A DNA stretch of 8,598 nt from Nanosynbacter sp. GTDB taxonomy: Bacteria > Patescibacteriota > Saccharimonadia > Saccharimonadales > Saccharimonadaceae. Below the pieces are notes generated by a model. The model was not told the origin of the DNA. It did no database searches and was given only the letters and a program-made list of their open reading frames with translations. How positions within the stretch are numbered: the first letter of the stretch is position 1; each line of letters starts with the position of its first letter. Of this stretch, positions 6,734-8,598 are shown one piece after another. The position numbers were made by a program, and so were the translations under genes. The DNA is taken from the NCBI GenBank assembly GCA_015257445.1, contig JABZKE010000019.1, positions 1-8,598 of the forward strand. Reading direction: 5' to 3'.

Positions 6734-6861
6734 AATGCCCAATACATCCCCACAGCACCCCAAATATATTCGCCCACTCTATACACACAAGATCACCCCA
6801 AGATATTAAACTCCGGATTTTTCTCTATACAAAATCCACAAATTATGTCATAATATATAGA
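6734..6861 (+). other. Intergenic spacer with possible duplicated gene tail
   Basis: The 128 bases between the 1090-residue gene and the pseudouridine synthase gene show no terminator hairpin. A 24-codon open frame starting at ATG 6735 ends at TAA 6807-6809 in K-I-T-P-R-Y, echoing the E-I-A-P-R-Y end of the preceding protein. It has no ribosome binding site and is more likely a sequence remnant than a gene. The last 36 bases hold the probable promoter of the next gene. Confidence 0.4.
6826..6854 (+). promoter_or_regulatory. Probable promoter of the pseudouridine synthase gene, leaderless type
   Basis: TATACA (6826-6831, four of six -35 consensus bases) and CATAAT (6849-6854, five of six -10 bases) are 17 bases apart. 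Only seven bases separate the -10 box from the ATG at 6862, so transcription would begin at or one base before the start codon. There is no ribosome binding site. The block matches the one before 3461 almost base for base. Confidence 0.62.
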
Positions 6862-7860
6862 ATGTTAAGAACTGGAAAAAAATTTAGTAAACCTTCACTT
6901 TCACGCGTCATTAACGGCGATGTCACCATGAAGGAAGTTGACATCAAAAAACCACGCCACCGCCTGGATCACTTTTTGGTCGAGAAATATCCAGACTACA
7001 ACCGCAATACCTTACAAACTTTCATCAAATCCGGCTACGTCACGATTAACCAAACTCCCGTCACCAAGCCGAATACCGCGATCAATGAAGACGATGTCAT
7101 TGAGCTAAATCTTCCAGATTTTCTCAAAGATTCTAACGCCAAAGCTACCGCCATCGAAAATCTTAAACCGAAAACCATTTACGAAGATGGTAATGTTATT
7201 GTCCTCGAAAAACCAGCTGGCTTACTTAGTATGGCCAAAGGCGCCGTTACATTAGAACCAACCCTCGAAGATTACGGCCTACTCGTCCACCGTCTCGACC
7301 GTGATACTTCCGGTGTAGTAATTTTGGCGAAAAATCCAGAGACTCAAACTCTGCTTCGTAAACAATTCCAAGATCGTAAAACTCATAAAACCTACTACGC
7401 CATTATCGAAGGCGCACCAAAATTACCTGCCGCTCGCATCAATCTACCAATCCAACGCAACCTCAAGCATCCTACCACTTTCGTCGTGGAAGCTGGTGGT
7501 AAAGAATCCGAAACTTTCTACGAAGTAAAGGCCACCAAGAAATTTAGCCTTGCCGATGTCCAGGAAATTCAAAAGCTAATTCAAGCCCACTCCGATTATT
7601 CCGGCAAAGAATTCAAAGCAGGGAAGACTTACTCTCTTGTCATGCTTCGCCCAACCACTGGTCGCACTCACCAACTTCGCGTCCACATGAATTATCTCGG
7701 CACCCCAATTGTTGGCGACCGCGTCTATGGTTCAGCCAAACCAAACACCACCGATCGTCTCTACCTACATGCCGCTTCTCTCGAAATTACCATTCCAGAA
7801 AGTCGTCGCGTTACTTTCACCACTGATCTTCCACCAGAATTCCAAATCTTTAATCAATAG
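6862..7860 (+). CDS. RluA-family pseudouridine synthase with S4 domain
   Basis: Isomerises specific uridines to pseudouridine in ribosomal or transfer RNA. In this 332-residue protein an S4 RNA-binding domain spans about residues 33-85 (RLDHFLVEKY...LQTFIKSGYVTIN). The catalytic domain follows: motif I EKPAGLLSM (116-124), motif II HRLDRDTSG (143-151) with the catalytic aspartate D146, and motif III YSLVMLRPTTGRTHQLRVHM (257-276) followed by GTPIVGDRVYG. The distance between motif I and motif II is only about 20 residues, shorter than in typical RluA/RluD proteins. There is an extra helical, charged segment at about 226-255. The start at 6862 fits a leaderless transcript. An in-frame ATG at 6928 (M23) would begin just before the S4 domain, but it also lacks a ribosome binding site. 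Whether it modifies the RluC, RluD or tRNA site cannot be told, so no symbol is given. Confidence 0.92.
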   Translation: MLRTGKKFSKPSLSRVINGDVTMKEVDIKKPRHRLDHFLVEKYPDYNRNTLQTFIKSGYVTINQTPVTKPNTAINEDDVIELNLPDFLKDSNAKATAIENLKPKTIYEDGNVIVLEKPAGLLSMAKGAVTLEPTLEDYGLLVHRLDRDTSGVVILAKNPETQTLLRKQFQDRKTHKTYYAIIEGAPKLPAARINLPIQRNLKHPTTFVVEAGGKESETFYEVKATKKFSLADVQEIQKLIQAHSDYSGKEFKAGKTYSLVMLRPTTGRTHQLRVHMNYLGTPIVGDRVYGSAKPNTTDRLYLHAASLEITIPESRRVTFTTDLPPEFQIFNQ

Positions 7861-7879
7861 AATACTTCAAATTCACTTC

Positions 7880-7914
7880 GTAAAACCCGCACCTTTAGCG
7901 AGTTTTACTTTTTC
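7880..7914 (+). terminator. Intrinsic terminator of the pseudouridine synthase gene
   Basis: GTAAAACCCGC (7880-7890) pairs with GCGAGTTTTAC (7898-7908) with one mismatch around a 7-base loop, followed by TTTTT (7909-7913). It lies 20 bases after the TAG stop. Its 3' arm and T-run are the first unit of the tandem repeat that follows. Confidence 0.78.
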
Positions 7915-8005
7915 CTAAACTAAGTTAACACTTCTAGTGGGTTTTACTTTTTCTAAACCAAGTTAACACTTCTAGCGGGTTTTGCTTTTTTCTAAACTAG
8001 ATTAA
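7891..8005 (+). repeat. Three tandem 38-39-bp repeats carrying terminator 3' arms
   Basis: Units begin at 7891, 7930 and 7968, giving periods of 39 and 38 bases. Each reads roughly ACTTCTAGYGGGTTTTAC, then TTTTTC, then TAAAC-AAGTTAA, with a few differences per unit. Each unit carries a copy of the terminator 3' arm plus T-run. The left arm at 7880-7890 can pair with the second (7938-7948 region) and third copies completely if G-U pairs are allowed. The array ends at the promoter of the next gene. Confidence 0.85.
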
Positions 8006-8014
8006 AATAGAAGT
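8003..8014 (+). promoter_or_regulatory. Possible -10 box immediately before the holB-like start
   Basis: TAAAAT (8003-8008) lies six bases before the ATG at 8015, and there is no ribosome binding site. This is the same leaderless layout as at 6862. A good -35 box is not visible; TTGCTT at 7981-7986, in the last repeat unit, is the best candidate. Confidence 0.4.
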
Positions 8015-8598
8015 ATGTATTTCGAAAATCTCTCAGAAATCCCTACCCTCGCCGCCGCCTATTCTTCTACGATTTTTAATCTTGAAAAAAATCCTAACAT
8101 TCACACCACTTATCTCATTGAGCCAAACGAAAAAGATAATAATAAGATCCCAGTTGAAGCTATTCGTGAAATTTTAACCCATATAAACAGTATTCAGACT
8201 TCAGACATTTTCGTCGTCATCAATCATGCCGAAACTCTCACTCCCAGTGCCACCTCCGCTCTCCTTAAAACTCTCGAAGAACCGAAAAATCATTATCATC
8301 TCGCCCTTTTTACTAAAACCCCCAACCGCTTACTCGACACCATCCGTTCGCGTTCCGCGATTTTCTATCTCAAAGAGAAGGATTACCTAAAAACCACACC
8401 CGAAGCCGACCCCAAAATTTTCGAACTTGCCAAAAAATTACTTGTAGTAAGCGCCAAAGATCTCCCACCCCTCGCAGACGAGATTATCAAATCCACCCCG
8501 AAAACCAACCCTAATTTTTTCTATCAAATCCTCGATACCACTATTGAACTAGCCGAAAAATCTTACTACAAAACCAAAAATCCTATCTTCCTTCAGAA
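8015..8598 (+). CDS. holB: DNA polymerase III delta-prime-like clamp-loader subunit, 5' part (runs off the window)
   Basis: The visible 194 codons match the middle of the delta-prime/gamma AAA+ clamp-loader family, which loads the sliding clamp onto primed DNA. IPVEAIREI (about 45-53) corresponds to the I.VD.IR element. DIFVVINHAETLTPSATSALLKTLEEP (about 64-90) matches the Walker B-sensor region A-x-x-L-T-x-x-A-x-N-A-L-L-K-T-L-E-E-P. TKTPNRLLDTIRSRS (about 100-114) matches the sensor-1/SRC arginine motif, here SRS. The N-terminus is short: only about 80 residues precede the LLKTLEEP motif, and there is no P-loop and no zinc-binding cysteine cluster. That suits an ATP-non-binding delta-prime subunit rather than a DnaX-type motor. 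The start was taken as the first ATG, directly after a -10-like box. The 3' end lies outside the window, so total length is unknown. The gene symbol is given by motif similarity only. Confidence 0.85.
   Translation, partial: MYFENLSEIPTLAAAYSSTIFNLEKNPNIHTTYLIEPNEKDNNKIPVEAIREILTHINSIQTSDIFVVINHAETLTPSATSALLKTLEEPKNHYHLALFTKTPNRLLDTIRSRSAIFYLKEKDYLKTTPEADPKIFELAKKLLVVSAKDLPPLADEIIKSTPKTNPNFFYQILDTTIELAEKSYYKTKNPIFLQ

Noticed and set aside
6811..6825. TCCGGA followed by TTTTT as a terminator for the giant protein gene
   Set aside because: The six-base palindrome cannot form a hairpin with a loop, and no longer stem surrounds it.
7891..8005. CRISPR array
   Set aside because: The units are directly tandem with no unique spacers between them, and the repeats contain terminator arms and T-runs.
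1..8598. Alternative genetic code with UGA as a sense codon, as in some Candidate Phyla Radiation lineages
   Set aside because: All long genes read through without in-frame TGA and use TGG for tryptophan, so the standard code explains the window. The absence of TGA stops rests on only six genes.

Overview
All convincing genes in this window lie on the + strand. The sequence is AT-leaning bacterial DNA with short intergenic gaps, compact housekeeping proteins and a very large secreted protein of no recognised domain type. The gene styles (a compact delta-prime-like clamp-loader protein, a shortened RluA-type pseudouridine synthase, giant exported proteins ending in an aromatic tail) remind me of the Candidate Phyla Radiation, most likely a Saccharibacteria (TM7) relative. 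That assignment is inference from protein style and was not tested. The standard code fits: all six visible stops are TAA or TAG, and no long frame needs UGA as a sense codon.

Region 1 (1-2280) holds the 3' part of trpS (tryptophanyl-tRNA synthetase), then a CYTH/triphosphate-tunnel protein with a good Shine-Dalgarno site. Three bases later comes a type I phosphodiesterase/nucleotide pyrophosphatase-like member of the alkaline phosphatase superfamily. The last two look like a translationally coupled pair of phosphoryl-transfer or phosphate-ester enzymes.

Region 2 (2281-3421) is a self-contained unit. It has a perfect consensus sigma-70-type promoter with an 18-bp dyad between its -35 and -10 boxes and a leader carrying an 11-bp perfect hairpin. 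It continues with a strong ribosome binding site, a 300-residue Sec-exported protein of unknown function, and a strong intrinsic terminator. This is the most distinctive unit in the window.

Region 3 (3422-6861) holds a 1090-residue exported protein of unknown function with 16 cysteines, a beta-rich C-terminal part and a tyrosine-terminated tail. The last few residues of that tail are echoed, in another frame, at 6794-6809. Its start has no ribosome binding site and has an AT-rich promoter-like block directly against the ATG. A nearly identical block precedes the next gene.

Region 4 (6862-8598) holds an RluA-family 23S/tRNA pseudouridine synthase and a terminator whose 3' arm and T-run have been copied into a three-unit tandem repeat. 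The 5' part of a holB-like DNA polymerase III delta-prime subunit then runs off the window end. Several genes here appear to be read from leaderless transcripts.

The two exported proteins are adjacent but separated by a terminator, so they may share a surface-related theme without being one operon. No RNA gene, CRISPR array, insertion sequence or tRNA was seen.
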